Translations under genes and position numbers: made by a program
Notes under the pieces: model-generated
The model's database searches: none
What the model was told of the DNA's origin: nothing
What the model saw: the letters and a program-made list of their open reading frames with translations, nothing else
Shown here: piece by piece, positions 1-7,161 of the stretch
Numbering within the stretch: the stretch's first letter is position 1
Layout: every line of letters begins with the position of its first letter
NCBI GenBank assembly: GCA_964384625.1
Contig: CAYLNH010000151.1
Span: 1-17,022 of the forward strand
From: CAYLNH01 sp964384625
Lineage (GTDB): Bacteria > Verrucomicrobiota > Lentisphaeria > JABSQK01
Length of the DNA stretch: 17,022 bases
Direction: 5' to 3'

Positions 1-10
1 TTCAAACTGG

Positions 11-40
11 TTGCAACGAATGCCCCCATCCCGCTACATT
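11..40 (+). promoter_or_regulatory. Possible promoter for the guanine deaminase gene
   Basis: A TTGCAA box (11-16) and a TACATT box (35-40) are separated by 18 nt, each matching the sigma-70 consensus at four of six positions. Transcription would start about 18 nt before the ATG at 65. This is a weak motif match in a short upstream stretch; the window starts here, so other upstream signals cannot be seen. Confidence 0.3.
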
Positions 41-64
41 GGAAGATCCGTTGGAGGAACAGGC

Positions 65-532
65 ATGGAACTGCAGCACATCGAACGGGCCATCGAACTG
101 GCCAGACGGAAATCAGCGGACGGCCGGAATGGGCCGTTTGCCGCAGTCGTCGTGCGGGAAGGCGAGGTCGTGGGCGAGGGCTGGAACCAGGTCACGGAAC
201 TGCACGACCCCTCGGCCCACGGCGAAATCATGGCAATTCGCGCGGCGGGAGCAGCCCTGGGCACCCACGACCTGAACGGCTGTGCGCTCTACTCCAGTTG
301 TGAGCCGTGCCCCATGTGCCTGGCGGCAATCTACTGGGCCAGGATTGATCGGCTCTACTACGCCGCCACCATGGCCGACGCCGCCAAAGCCGGCTTCGAC
401 GACTCCGTGATCTGCCGCGAGCTCGGCCTGGCCTGGCCGGATCGCTCAATCAAAGCGACCCAATGTCACCACCACGACGGGATCCGGGTTTTCGACGCCT
501 GGGTCAAAAACGCGGCACGCCGGGAGTATTGA
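65..532 (+). CDS. guaD: Guanine deaminase (cytidine deaminase superfamily)
   Basis: Predicted to hydrolyse guanine to xanthine and ammonia in cytoplasmic purine salvage. The ATG at 65 is chosen because GGAGG lies at 53-57, 7 nt upstream; an upstream in-frame ATG at 11 has no such site and adds a non-homologous-looking leader. The 155-residue product matches the family length. The zinc site is visible as H52-G-E54 and PCPMC (81-85), with E54 the expected proton shuttle. FDD at 111-113 and a C-terminal Tyr resemble Bacillus GuaD, where an Asp in this segment and the terminal Tyr contribute to guanine recognition. This fits GuaD better than TadA or cytosine deaminase. An oddity is Gly instead of Ala between the zinc His and the catalytic Glu (HGE, usually HAE). 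It appears to be a single-gene unit, followed by palindromic DNA. Confidence 0.88.
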   Translation: MELQHIERAIELARRKSADGRNGPFAAVVVREGEVVGEGWNQVTELHDPSAHGEIMAIRAAGAALGTHDLNGCALYSSCEPCPMCLAAIYWARIDRLYYAATMADAAKAGFDDSVICRELGLAWPDRSIKATQCHHHDGIRVFDAWVKNAARREY

Positions 533-548
533 GCCCACGCAATTCTGG

Positions 549-588
549 CAGATTCTGGCAGAATCTGGCTTCATATGAATTCATATGA
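549..588. repeat. Two adjacent perfect palindromes downstream of guaD
   Basis: The first is CAGATTCTG-G-CAGAATCTG at 549-567, with arms perfectly complementary around one central base. The second is the uninterrupted 18-nt palindrome TCATATGAATTCATATGA at 571-588. Only 3 nt separate them. They begin 17 nt after the guaD stop. No T-tract follows, so a standard intrinsic terminator is not supported; protein-binding sites or a structured 3' end are possible. Confidence 0.7.
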
Positions 589-892
589 TCCGTCTGAATT
601 CCGTTGATTTTGTCCCAGCCGTGTCCCATAAAAGCAGAGTTTCACCTCAAATGAGTTCGCGAAGGGGTTTAAAAAGGCTCGACCCGCCTAATTGGCGGGC
701 CGAACTGGTGTTTCACCGGGGGGATAAGAACTACTATAGTATGGCCCCCCAGATGCTCCCTGTCAACACCAAAACGTCTAAAATTGTTTTTTTTGGGGCT
801 TTTTTTGCTCGGCCCGGAATTGCCGGCCACGAACCGCTTTCCGGTCTTCGATAACGGACCGGGCAAACGCATGCGTTGTCGTCCGGCGACTA

Positions 893-920
893 TTGACTTT
901 TGAGGCGGGAATGCTTAACT
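893..920 (+). promoter_or_regulatory. Possible promoter for galK-ffh
   Basis: TTGACT (893-898) matches the -35 consensus at five of six positions. Sixteen nt later TTAACT (915-920) is only a partial -10 match. It would give a leader of about 130 nt before galK. The -35 box is good, the -10 box poor. Confidence 0.33.
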
Positions 921-1057
921 ATGTGCTTCACCCCGGCAGCATCGCCTTTGGCGCTTCAGCGCGAGGTGCAGCCGGCGCCCGAAGCTGCCGCAAACCGGAC
1001 TTCGGCTGCGGTAAGAGGTCGCACCGAATCGGAAGAACGAACGCCTGAAAGTAGACC

Positions 1058-2197
1058 ATGGACACGAAAGCCCGCGTGAGACAAGATTTCGCCGCCCGTT
1101 TCGGCCGGCAACCTGCAGTCGTCGCCCGTGCGCCCGGCCGCCTGGAAATCCTCGGCAACCACACCGATTACAACGAGGGATTTGCCCTGAGCTGTGCGGT
1201 GGACAGATCCACCTGTTTTGCTGCCGGGCCGGCCGCCGGCACCGCCTGCCGGCTGTATGACAGTCGCGAGGACGCTGCAGTGCAATTCGATATCGCCGCG
1301 ATTGGCCCGGCCGAGCCCGGCGCCTGGCAGAACTACATCCTCGGCGTGATTGTCGAGCTGCAGCGTCGCGGTCACAAGATCGCCGCGTTCGATGCAGTGC
1401 TGCACAGTGAATTGCCGATGTCCAGCGGGATGAGCAGTTCCGCCGCCCTGGAGATCTCAGCGGCGCTCGCCATCGGGCAGCTCAGCGGGATTGACCTGTC
1501 GCCGGCCGAATGGGCGCGGGTCGGCCAGGCCAGCGAGAACAACTACGTCGGGGCAAATACCGGACTGTTGGATCAGACGAGTTCCATCATGGGTAAGGCT
1601 GGGCAATTCGTCCACATCGACTTCCGCGATCTCAGCGTCAAAACCTGCCCGGTCCCGGATGGCGCCGTGATTGTCATCGCCAACAGCGGCGTCAAACACG
1701 ATCTGACCCAAGACTACAACGAACGGCGCGAACGTTGTGAGGAAGCCGCCCGGGCTCTGGGGGTGCCGTTCCTGCGTGATGCCGATCTGGCCGATCTCAA
1801 CAAGAAACGGGCGGCACTTTCTGAAACCGCCTATCGCCGGGCTCTGCACATCATCGGCGAGAATGATCGGGTTGACCGCGCCCTGCGGGCGCTGGCCGCA
1901 GGCGATCTCGAGGCGCTCGGCGCGCTCTGGCTGGAATCGCATGCGAGCAGCCGCACAAATTTCGAGAACAGTTGCGTCGAGCTTGATTTCCTCGTTGAAA
2001 CCGGCCGTGCCCTGCCGGGATTCTACGGCGCCCGGCTCAGCGGCGGCGGCTTCGGCGGCATCAGCATCCATCTCGTCGCCACGGACCAGGCGGAAGACTA
2101 CCGCAAACGCCTGGCAACCGCATTCACCGCCAAATACGGCAGAGAACCAGAGACCATGACCTGCGCCATTGGCGAAGGGGCTGAAACCTATGTTTGA
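1058..2197 (+). CDS. galK: Galactokinase (GHMP kinase family)
   Basis: Predicted to phosphorylate alpha-D-galactose at C1 with ATP, the entry step of the Leloir pathway, in the cytoplasm. The 379-residue length is normal. The galactokinase signature is at 28-41 (GRLEILGNHTDYNEG), the GHMP ATP-binding loop at 120-132 (PMSSGMSSSAALE), the expected catalytic Asp at 172 in GLLDQTSS, a Y-N-E-R-R segment at 220-224, and the C-terminal GARLSGGGFGG at 324-334. Asn34 replaces the Glu usual in GEHTDY, a position that contacts the sugar in characterised galactokinases, so sugar preference could differ. No strong ribosome site precedes the ATG. No galT or galE is next to it. The last 8 nt overlap ffh, so the two are probably one transcript. 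Confidence 0.9.
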   Translation: MDTKARVRQDFAARFGRQPAVVARAPGRLEILGNHTDYNEGFALSCAVDRSTCFAAGPAAGTACRLYDSREDAAVQFDIAAIGPAEPGAWQNYILGVIVELQRRGHKIAAFDAVLHSELPMSSGMSSSAALEISAALAIGQLSGIDLSPAEWARVGQASENNYVGANTGLLDQTSSIMGKAGQFVHIDFRDLSVKTCPVPDGAVIVIANSGVKHDLTQDYNERRERCEEAARALGVPFLRDADLADLNKKRAALSETAYRRALHIIGENDRVDRALRALAAGDLEALGALWLESHASSRTNFENSCVELDFLVETGRALPGFYGARLSGGGFGGISIHLVATDQAEDYRKRLATAFTAKYGREPETMTCAIGEGAETYV

Positions 2198-3608
2198 GAA
2201 TCTGACCGACAAACTCAGCGATACCTTCCGGAAACTCTCCGGCCGCGGTACGCTGACCGAATCCAATATCAACGATGCCATGCGGGAGATCCGTCTGGCG
2301 CTCCTTGACGCCGACGTCAACTACAAAATTGTCAAGCAGTACATCGCCGACGTCCGTGAAGCCTGCCTCGGCGAGGCCGTGGTCCGCGGCGTGAACCCCG
2401 GCCAGATGACTAAGAAAGTGGTGCACGATCATCTGGTGGAGCTGATGGGCGAAGCCAACGCCCCGCTGGAACTGGACGGGTTTCCGGCAACGATCATGAT
2501 GGTCGGCCTGCATGGCTCCGGCAAGACCACAACGAGCGCCAAACTCGCGCTCCACCTGAAAGGCCAGGGCAAACGGCCGCTCCTGGTGGCCGCCGACCTG
2601 CAGCGTCCCGCGGCGATCGACCAGCTCGAGGTCCTCGGTGCTGAAGTCGGCGTCCCGGTGTTCGCCAACCGCGATACCGGCAACATTGTTGAGGTCGCCA
2701 ACGCCGCCCGGGCCAAGGCCCGGCATGACGGCAACGACGTGATGATTTTCGATACCGCCGGACGCCACCAGATTGCCGAGGATCTGGTTCACGAACTCGT
2801 CCTGGCACGCCAGGTACTCGATCCCAACGAAATCCTGCTGGTCGCTGACGCTGCGTTGGGCCAGGAAGCGGTTTCCGTTGCAACCCACTTCAACGACGCC
2901 CTCCAGATCAGCGGCATCGTACTGACCAAGCTGGACGGTGACGCCCGCGGCGGCGCCGCCTTGTCCATGCGCAAGGTGACCGGTAAACCGGTCAAGCTTA
3001 TCGGCGTCGGCGAGAAACTCGAAGACCTCCAGCCATTCCACCCCGACCGCATGGCAGACCGGATTCTCGGTATGGGCGATGTCGTCACCCTGGTGGAAGA
3101 TATTCAGTCGAAAATTGACGAAGATGAAGCCAAGCGTCTTGAGCAGAAGATGCTCAAGAACAAATTCGACTTCGACGATTTCCTGTCGCAGCTGCGCCAA
3201 CTCAAACGCCTGGGCGGCCTGAGTTCCCTGCTCGACTACCTGCCCGGCGGCCGCAATCTCCTGGAAGGCGCGGACTTCGACGAAGGCACCCTGAAACATG
3301 TCGAAGGCGTCATCCACTCCATGACCAAGTACGAGCGGGCCCATCCCGAGGTCCTGAATAATCTCTCGCGCCGCCAACGCATCGCCGACGGTGCGGGCCG
3401 CCCGCTGGTCGAGGTTCAGCAGTTGATCAAACGCTTCGATATGATGCGCGGGATGATGTCGCAGTTCGGCAAGATGTCCAAACACATGGATGACGAGGGG
3501 AACATCCATCTGGCCCCCCAGCGCGGCCCCAGCCAGAAGGCAAAGAAGGCCAAGCGCAAGAAGCACAAGAAGAAGCATAAAAAGCGGAAAAAGCGGAAAA
3601 AGCGCTGA
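2190..3608 (+). CDS. ffh: Signal recognition particle GTPase Ffh/SRP54
   Basis: Protein subunit of the SRP, binding 4.5S RNA and signal sequences and docking with FtsY to deliver membrane proteins co-translationally. The ATG at 2190 is preferred over an in-frame ATG at 2169 because the product then begins MFENLTDKLS like other Ffh proteins, and AAGGGG lies 9 nt upstream (2175-2180). Length is 472 residues. The N domain (1-90) is followed by the G domain: P-loop GLHGSGKT (106-113), DTAGR (188-192), TKLD (246-249) and DARGG (251-255). The M domain has SRRQRIADGAG (393-403) and a Met-rich helix near 418-433. It ends in a strongly basic tail of Lys, Arg and His (about 450-472) encoded by repetitive AAG/AAA codons. 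The gene overlaps galK by 8 nt, an unusual partner for ffh. Confidence 0.95.
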   Translation: MFENLTDKLSDTFRKLSGRGTLTESNINDAMREIRLALLDADVNYKIVKQYIADVREACLGEAVVRGVNPGQMTKKVVHDHLVELMGEANAPLELDGFPATIMMVGLHGSGKTTTSAKLALHLKGQGKRPLLVAADLQRPAAIDQLEVLGAEVGVPVFANRDTGNIVEVANAARAKARHDGNDVMIFDTAGRHQIAEDLVHELVLARQVLDPNEILLVADAALGQEAVSVATHFNDALQISGIVLTKLDGDARGGAALSMRKVTGKPVKLIGVGEKLEDLQPFHPDRMADRILGMGDVVTLVEDIQSKIDEDEAKRLEQKMLKNKFDFDDFLSQLRQLKRLGGLSSLLDYLPGGRNLLEGADFDEGTLKHVEGVIHSMTKYERAHPEVLNNLSRRQRIADGAGRPLVEVQQLIKRFDMMRGMMSQFGKMSKHMDDEGNIHLAPQRGPSQKAKKAKRKKHKKKHKKRKKRKKR

Positions 3609-3971
3609 CTGACTGCCGGGGGGGCTCCAGGTTTGAATCGCAGCGCGGGGCCCCGCGAAATCACTCCTCCTGCCGATCAGTGCGTTTGGAGCGCCAATCT
3701 CTTTTACTGACGCACAAGCCGGTGTTGCCGGCGCCGGGCAACACCAACGATGAATCCGTGATGCTCTGCCCTCCCGGCACAGTTGTGAAGCAGCGTTGGC
3801 GGGTCCCCCGGGGGGGCTTGGTATCAACTCCCGCGCGTTGCCCGCCGGGGCATGCTCTCGGCGCCACTCCCAAACCTGAGGCTTCCCGGTAGAACGACGA
3901 AACCGATAAGTAATTCGGCCCTTCAGGCCTGTGTTCCAGGATTCAAGCCAACCAGCCCAGGCCTGCAGCCT
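3609..3971. other. Non-coding, hairpin-rich stretch after ffh
   Basis: No gene is supported; short plus-strand frames here have no domains and overlap inverted repeats. Visible structures are the uninterrupted palindrome CGCGGGG/CCCCGCG (3644-3657), GGTGTTGCC/GGCAACACC around a 7-nt loop (3721-3745), GGCC-CTTCA-GGCC (3917-3929) and a 9-bp stem at 3954-3976. None has a T-tract, so termination of galK-ffh is not clearly assigned. The density of GC-rich hairpins resembles REP-type extragenic sequence; no RAYT transposase gene is present in the window. Confidence 0.6.
3721..3745. repeat. 9-bp-stem hairpin
   Basis: GGTGTTGCC at 3721-3729 is perfectly complementary to GGCAACACC at 3737-3745, with a 7-nt GC-rich loop between them. 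No T-run follows on either strand. It is best treated as a REP-like extragenic palindrome of unknown role. Confidence 0.55.
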
Positions 3972-3976
3972 GGGCT
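3954..3976. repeat. 9-bp-stem palindrome bordering the tandem array
   Basis: AGCCCAGGC (3954-3962) pairs perfectly with GCCTGGGCT (3968-3976) around the loop CTGCA. Its right arm runs into the GGGCTATA sequence that begins each unit of the following tandem array, so it may be part of the ancestral element from which the array grew. Confidence 0.65.
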
Positions 3977-4270
3977 ATATCAATGCCGACCCGTTAGGCC
4001 TCAGGACAGTGGTGTTGAGGCCTGGCTGAAAGGGCTATAGCAATTGCCGGCCCGGCAGGCCTCAGCACGGTGGTGTTAAGGCCAGGCTGAAAGGGCTATA
4101 GCAATGCCGGCCCGGTAAACCTCAGGACAGTGGTGTTGAGGCCTGGCTGAAAGGGCTATAGCAATTGCCGGCCCGGCAGGCCTCAGCACGGTGGTGTTAA
4201 GGCCAGGCTGAAAGGGCTATAGCAATGCCGGCCCGGTAAACCTCAGGACAGTGGTGTTGAGGCCTGGCTT
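3972..4270. repeat. 60/61-bp tandem array with a 121-bp higher-order repeat
   Basis: Five units each begin GGGCTATA, at 3972, 4032, 4093, 4153 and 4214. They are 60, 61, 60, 61 and about 57 nt long. Two types alternate: A (CAATTGCC, ending GGCCAGGCTGAAA) and B (CAATGCC, ending GGCCTGGCTGAAA). The A+B pair at 4032-4149 is repeated without difference at 4153-4270, showing a recent 121-bp duplication. The first unit is more diverged and carries a perfect 7-bp stem, GGCCTCA (3997-4003) with TGAGGCC (4016-4022), around a 12-nt loop. Types A and B keep shorter versions of that stem. There is no coding potential, and no match to CRISPR structure because there are no variable spacers. Confidence 0.92.
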
Positions 4271-4285
4271 CGCGGCCTCAGGAAG

Positions 4286-4322
4286 ACAAAAAAACGCCCG
4301 CTGTTCGAAAACAGCGGGCGTT
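4286..4322 (-). terminator. Intrinsic terminator of the secretin gene
   Basis: A perfect 13-bp stem (4293-4305 with 4310-4322) closes on a four-base loop that reads TTCG on the minus strand. On that strand it is followed by a run of seven T residues (4294-4288, partly within the stem). It starts about 24 nt after the secretin stop codon, and it isolates the minus-strand genes from the tandem array. Confidence 0.92.
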
Positions 4323-4345
4323 GAACTTTTGCGTCTCTCCGAGTT

Positions 4346-6922
4346 CTAGCGGCGGAAGTCCGCAATACCTCGGATGTCGTGTTCGCGTCGCGGCAGACCG
4401 GAGGGGTCTACAATGCGAGCGGAAACGAACATCAACAGGTTCTTCTTCTCACTGAACTCACCTTTGGACTGGAACAAGCGCCCAACCAGCGGCAGGTCAC
4501 CAAGAATCGGAACCTTGTCATTCACCTTCTGCAGGTTGTCACGGATCGATCCGCCGAGAACAACCGTCTCACCGTCCCAGACGGTAACTTCCGTGCGGAT
4601 TTCACGAACCTCAAAGATCGGCGTGTCGTAGCGCAACGGAACGACGTTGCCGCTGATGTTCAGGTCGGAGTTGAAGGTCGTGTCGTAACCAATGAATTCA
4701 ACCACCTTCGGGTGCAGCTCCAGAGCGATCGAGATGCCGTCCTGGGCCACTTGCGGCGTCACTGTCAAGGTGATACCCAAGTCTTCCCGCGGCTCGCCGA
4801 ATACCGGCGTCGACGGCTGGATCGTCGTGTTGTCGTTTTCATTGTCGTTGTCGATTTCGGGTTCTTCGAAACTCTCGGGGAAGCGGCGTTCCTCAATCAT
4901 CGAGATAAAGGCTTCTTTACCGCTCTGAACCGTGACTTTCGGCGCCGACAGGATATCGGTGCCGCCCTTGCGGTCAAACCAGTAGATCATCGTCTTGAAC
5001 TCGGTGTTGCCGATGATCGTGTCGATATTGAACACTTCCGGCGTAAGGTCGCCGAGCAGGTTACGCAACGTCCCCTGCAGCGCGCCGGGATTGACCCGGA
5101 TCTCTTTCTCGCCGGGGTCCGAATCGCCGTAAAACTGGAATGCCTTCGGGTTTGGCGGCGGGGATCCCATGAACATCCATTGGAAGCTCAGCTCTTCGAG
5201 GCTGTCCTGACGGACCTCGACGAACTTCGCTTCGATGGTGACCTGCGGGATGGCCCGGTTGATCTCACGCAGGATCATCTCGATCAGGCGCAGGTTTTCC
5301 GGAGTATTCCGGACGATCAGCTTGCTGGTACCGCGATCATAGGAAATGGAAGCGTTCTGCCCGGTATCCGTCGTCGGGAACGTAACGCCCTTCTCCTCGA
5401 AGTAGCGCTTGAAGTCGACGCCGCCGGCCGCATCATCATCATCATCGCCGCCGCCGGAGGTAAACAGGCGCGGGTCGATGGGGAAGAAGCGCAGCTCCAA
5501 CTCGCCGCGGGAGACACCCGGTCCGAGGATCACAACAGCGTGCTCCTCAACCTTGTACTTCAGCCCGGCACCTTCGCAGATGTAGCGGATCGCTTCAGCC
5601 AGAGGGATGTTGTCGAAATCCATGGTGATCGTCGGCTCTTCGAAACCGGCCGCAGGCGCGGCAGGCGCGGCAGCACCGCCACCGGCAGCAGCGCCGCCGG
5701 CAGCATCGTCGTCGTCGCCCCAGGCATCGTCGTCGTCGCCCCAGGCGTCGTCGTCGTCGCCCCAGGCGTCATCGTCGTCGCCCCAGCCTTCACCGCCGCC
5801 ACCGCCGCCGCCTTGGTTGTTTTCCTCGGGAGCGGCACCTTCAGCGGCGCGGCTCTTGAGGATAACCAGGAAGTTCACGCCGACGCCTTCCGGGTCCAAT
5901 TCCCGACTGCGCGTCTTAAGGAAATCAAACACCGTGGTAACCGGGGTGTCTTCAAAGGAGATCTTGGTGATGATGATGGACTTGAGCTTCTGGCGAATAC
6001 CGAGGGCGGCCTCGCTGGCCTCGCGGGGTACGGCTTCGGCGTCAGGCGTCAGGCCGGGGACCGTCGACTCGCGCGGCGGGATCGGATCGATCCACTTCCA
6101 CTCGATCTCAGCCATGCGTTCCGCTTCCTGGGCCCGGCGGCGGATCTGGGCGGCCGCCTGCAGGGTCTCATAGAGGTGGCGCAGGCCATTGACCGCGTCT
6201 TCGTCGGTCGGGTCTTTCAACAGAACGTCTTCGTAGGCGTCACGAGCCCGTTTCCAGACATTGTGATCGAGGAATACCTTGGCTTCCGCCTTCTTGATCA
6301 GGATTTCCTTGATGCGCTCCTGATATTCCGGATCGATCACTTCCGGATCCGTGCGTTCCTGAATCTCAATGACAATCCGCAACTGCTCAATGCGTTTGAG
6401 CAGTTTCTGGGCTTGAGGCTTCAGGGTTTTGTCATATTCGATCGCCTTGGCGATGTTGTTCTTCGCTTTCTCGAAATGAGAAATATCGATATCCGTCCGC
6501 GCCTGCTCAATCAGCTGCTTGGCATACGCGTGGTAGGTCGTGGCCAGGCGGGCCCGTACCTCATCCAGATCGCCGACCACAGCTTTGCTGCTCTTGGAGA
6601 TCTGTTTCAGGATGGTTTCAGCCTGGGTGTACTTATCGATCGCTTCTTTGAACTTGCGCTCATTGAACCTCTCGAGGCCCTCGGCCATCCACTGTTGCGC
6701 CAGGAGCGTCTGCCGGCGACGGAGAATGATCTGTTCTACATCAATCTCCTCGGGCTTCTTATCCTGATACGTGTCGTCCTTCTTTCCGGCAGCCTCCATG
6801 GCTGCTTCACCTTCGGCTTCTCCACCTTCGACGCCCGCTTCCTGGGCGTGCATGGAGGTCGCCATCAGGCCGAGTACGACGACAAGCGTAAACAGCCGTG
6901 TGAGCAATGAACGATTCGACAT
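4346..6922 (-). CDS. Pilus-like outer-membrane secretin (GspD/PilQ superfamily, Amuc_1098-like)
   Basis: Predicted to form the outer-membrane multimeric channel of a type IV pilus- or type II secretion-like machine. The 858-residue product has a signal peptide (1-26, cleavage after MHA) and a charged helical, TPR-like region (about 65-270). N-domain-like segments follow (about 315-356 and 431-466), then a further N-type segment (about 523-556, SKLIVRNTPENL), and the secretin domain (about 560-845). The secretin domain shows VTIEAKFVEV, LSAPKVTVQSG, LGITLTVTPQV and VPILGDLPLVGRLF. WGDDDDA is repeated four times at 380-407 after a poly-Gly run, a DDDDD tract is at 493-497, and an Asp/Asn-rich loop at 691-699. 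GGAGG is placed 5 nt before the ATG. It is the last gene of the minus-strand cluster, 239 nt after its neighbour. The secretin assignment is firm; the Amuc_1098-like label rests on neighbours and architecture. Confidence 0.9.
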   Translation of the reverse strand: MSNRSLLTRLFTLVVVLGLMATSMHAQEAGVEGGEAEGEAAMEAAGKKDDTYQDKKPEEIDVEQIILRRRQTLLAQQWMAEGLERFNERKFKEAIDKYTQAETILKQISKSSKAVVGDLDEVRARLATTYHAYAKQLIEQARTDIDISHFEKAKNNIAKAIEYDKTLKPQAQKLLKRIEQLRIVIEIQERTDPEVIDPEYQERIKEILIKKAEAKVFLDHNVWKRARDAYEDVLLKDPTDEDAVNGLRHLYETLQAAAQIRRRAQEAERMAEIEWKWIDPIPPRESTVPGLTPDAEAVPREASEAALGIRQKLKSIIITKISFEDTPVTTVFDFLKTRSRELDPEGVGVNFLVILKSRAAEGAAPEENNQGGGGGGGEGWGDDDDAWGDDDDAWGDDDDAWGDDDDAAGGAAAGGGAAAPAAPAAGFEEPTITMDFDNIPLAEAIRYICEGAGLKYKVEEHAVVILGPGVSRGELELRFFPIDPRLFTSGGGDDDDDAAGGVDFKRYFEEKGVTFPTTDTGQNASISYDRGTSKLIVRNTPENLRLIEMILREINRAIPQVTIEAKFVEVRQDSLEELSFQWMFMGSPPPNPKAFQFYGDSDPGEKEIRVNPGALQGTLRNLLGDLTPEVFNIDTIIGNTEFKTMIYWFDRKGGTDILSAPKVTVQSGKEAFISMIEERRFPESFEEPEIDNDNENDNTTIQPSTPVFGEPREDLGITLTVTPQVAQDGISIALELHPKVVEFIGYDTTFNSDLNISGNVVPLRYDTPIFEVREIRTEVTVWDGETVVLGGSIRDNLQKVNDKVPILGDLPLVGRLFQSKGEFSEKKNLLMFVSARIVDPSGLPRREHDIRGIADFRR
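5702..5785 (-). repeat. Four 21-bp in-frame repeats in the secretin gene
   Basis: Four consecutive 21-nt units encode WGDDDDA (residues 380-407). They differ only at a few third-codon positions. They follow a poly-Gly run, and an Ala/Gly/Pro-rich linker (408-426) separates them from the next N-type domain. Unit number probably varies between strains. Confidence 0.9.
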
Positions 6923-6971
6923 GTTCTCCTCCGATTCGTTTTACAGGTACTCTAGTCCGTAAATCGCGTTA

Positions 6972-7000
6972 CAAATACTTCGCAATGGGTCCTCAGTCAA
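6972..7000 (-). promoter_or_regulatory. Possible separate promoter for the secretin gene
   Basis: Read on the minus strand, TTGACT (7000-6995) and TATTTG (6977-6972) are separated by exactly 17 nt. The -35 box matches at five of six positions and the -10 at three. The implied leader is about 45 nt. The 239-nt gap before the secretin gene contains no T-tailed terminator, so read-through from the upstream genes is also possible. Confidence 0.4.
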
Positions 7001-7161
7001 CTGATTTTGAACGTTTTTATCGCCTTTCGCCAACACCCTCCAGAGTGGTAATATATGATCCGTTCTGTCGTTGTTGAATGGCCATCTGAATGTCGCGGGA
7101 AGATTCGTCGAAAGGGCGTGCGGGCCCGCATAGACGCGCTGCCTGCAGTCCCCGCCGCAAC

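Larger units (their letters stand above)
533..1057. other. Intergenic region between guaD and galK
   Basis: No convincing gene. An 89-codon plus-strand frame at 585-854 has no recognisable domain and ordinary non-coding composition. The stretch holds two adjacent palindromes (549-588), a hairpin CCCGCC-TAATT-GGCGGG at 683-699, two T-rich runs around 787-807, and a hairpin CCGGTC/GACCGG (841-846 with 857-862). A weak promoter lies at 893-920, and the presumed galK leader (about 930-1057) is GC-rich with several short inverted repeats. No RNA family was recognised. Confidence 0.6.

Noticed and set aside
585..854. An 89-codon frame between guaD and galK
   Set aside because: There is no ribosome binding site or domain, and it runs through a hairpin and T-runs typical of non-coding DNA.
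3644..3657. GC palindrome after ffh considered as its terminator
   Set aside because: The arms are perfect but there is no loop and no T-tract, so intrinsic termination is not supported.
2124..3827. A 567-codon minus-strand frame opposite ffh
   Set aside because: It overlaps a clear ffh gene throughout and has no recognisable domain.
3972..4270. Tandem array considered as a CRISPR array
   Set aside because: Units are contiguous 60/61-bp repeats with no unique spacers, and no cas genes are present.
4379..6910. An 843-codon open frame on the plus strand opposite the secretin gene
   Set aside because: It mirrors the secretin gene almost exactly, encodes low-complexity and Arg/Asp-rich sequence without a domain, and arises from codon bias in GC-rich DNA.
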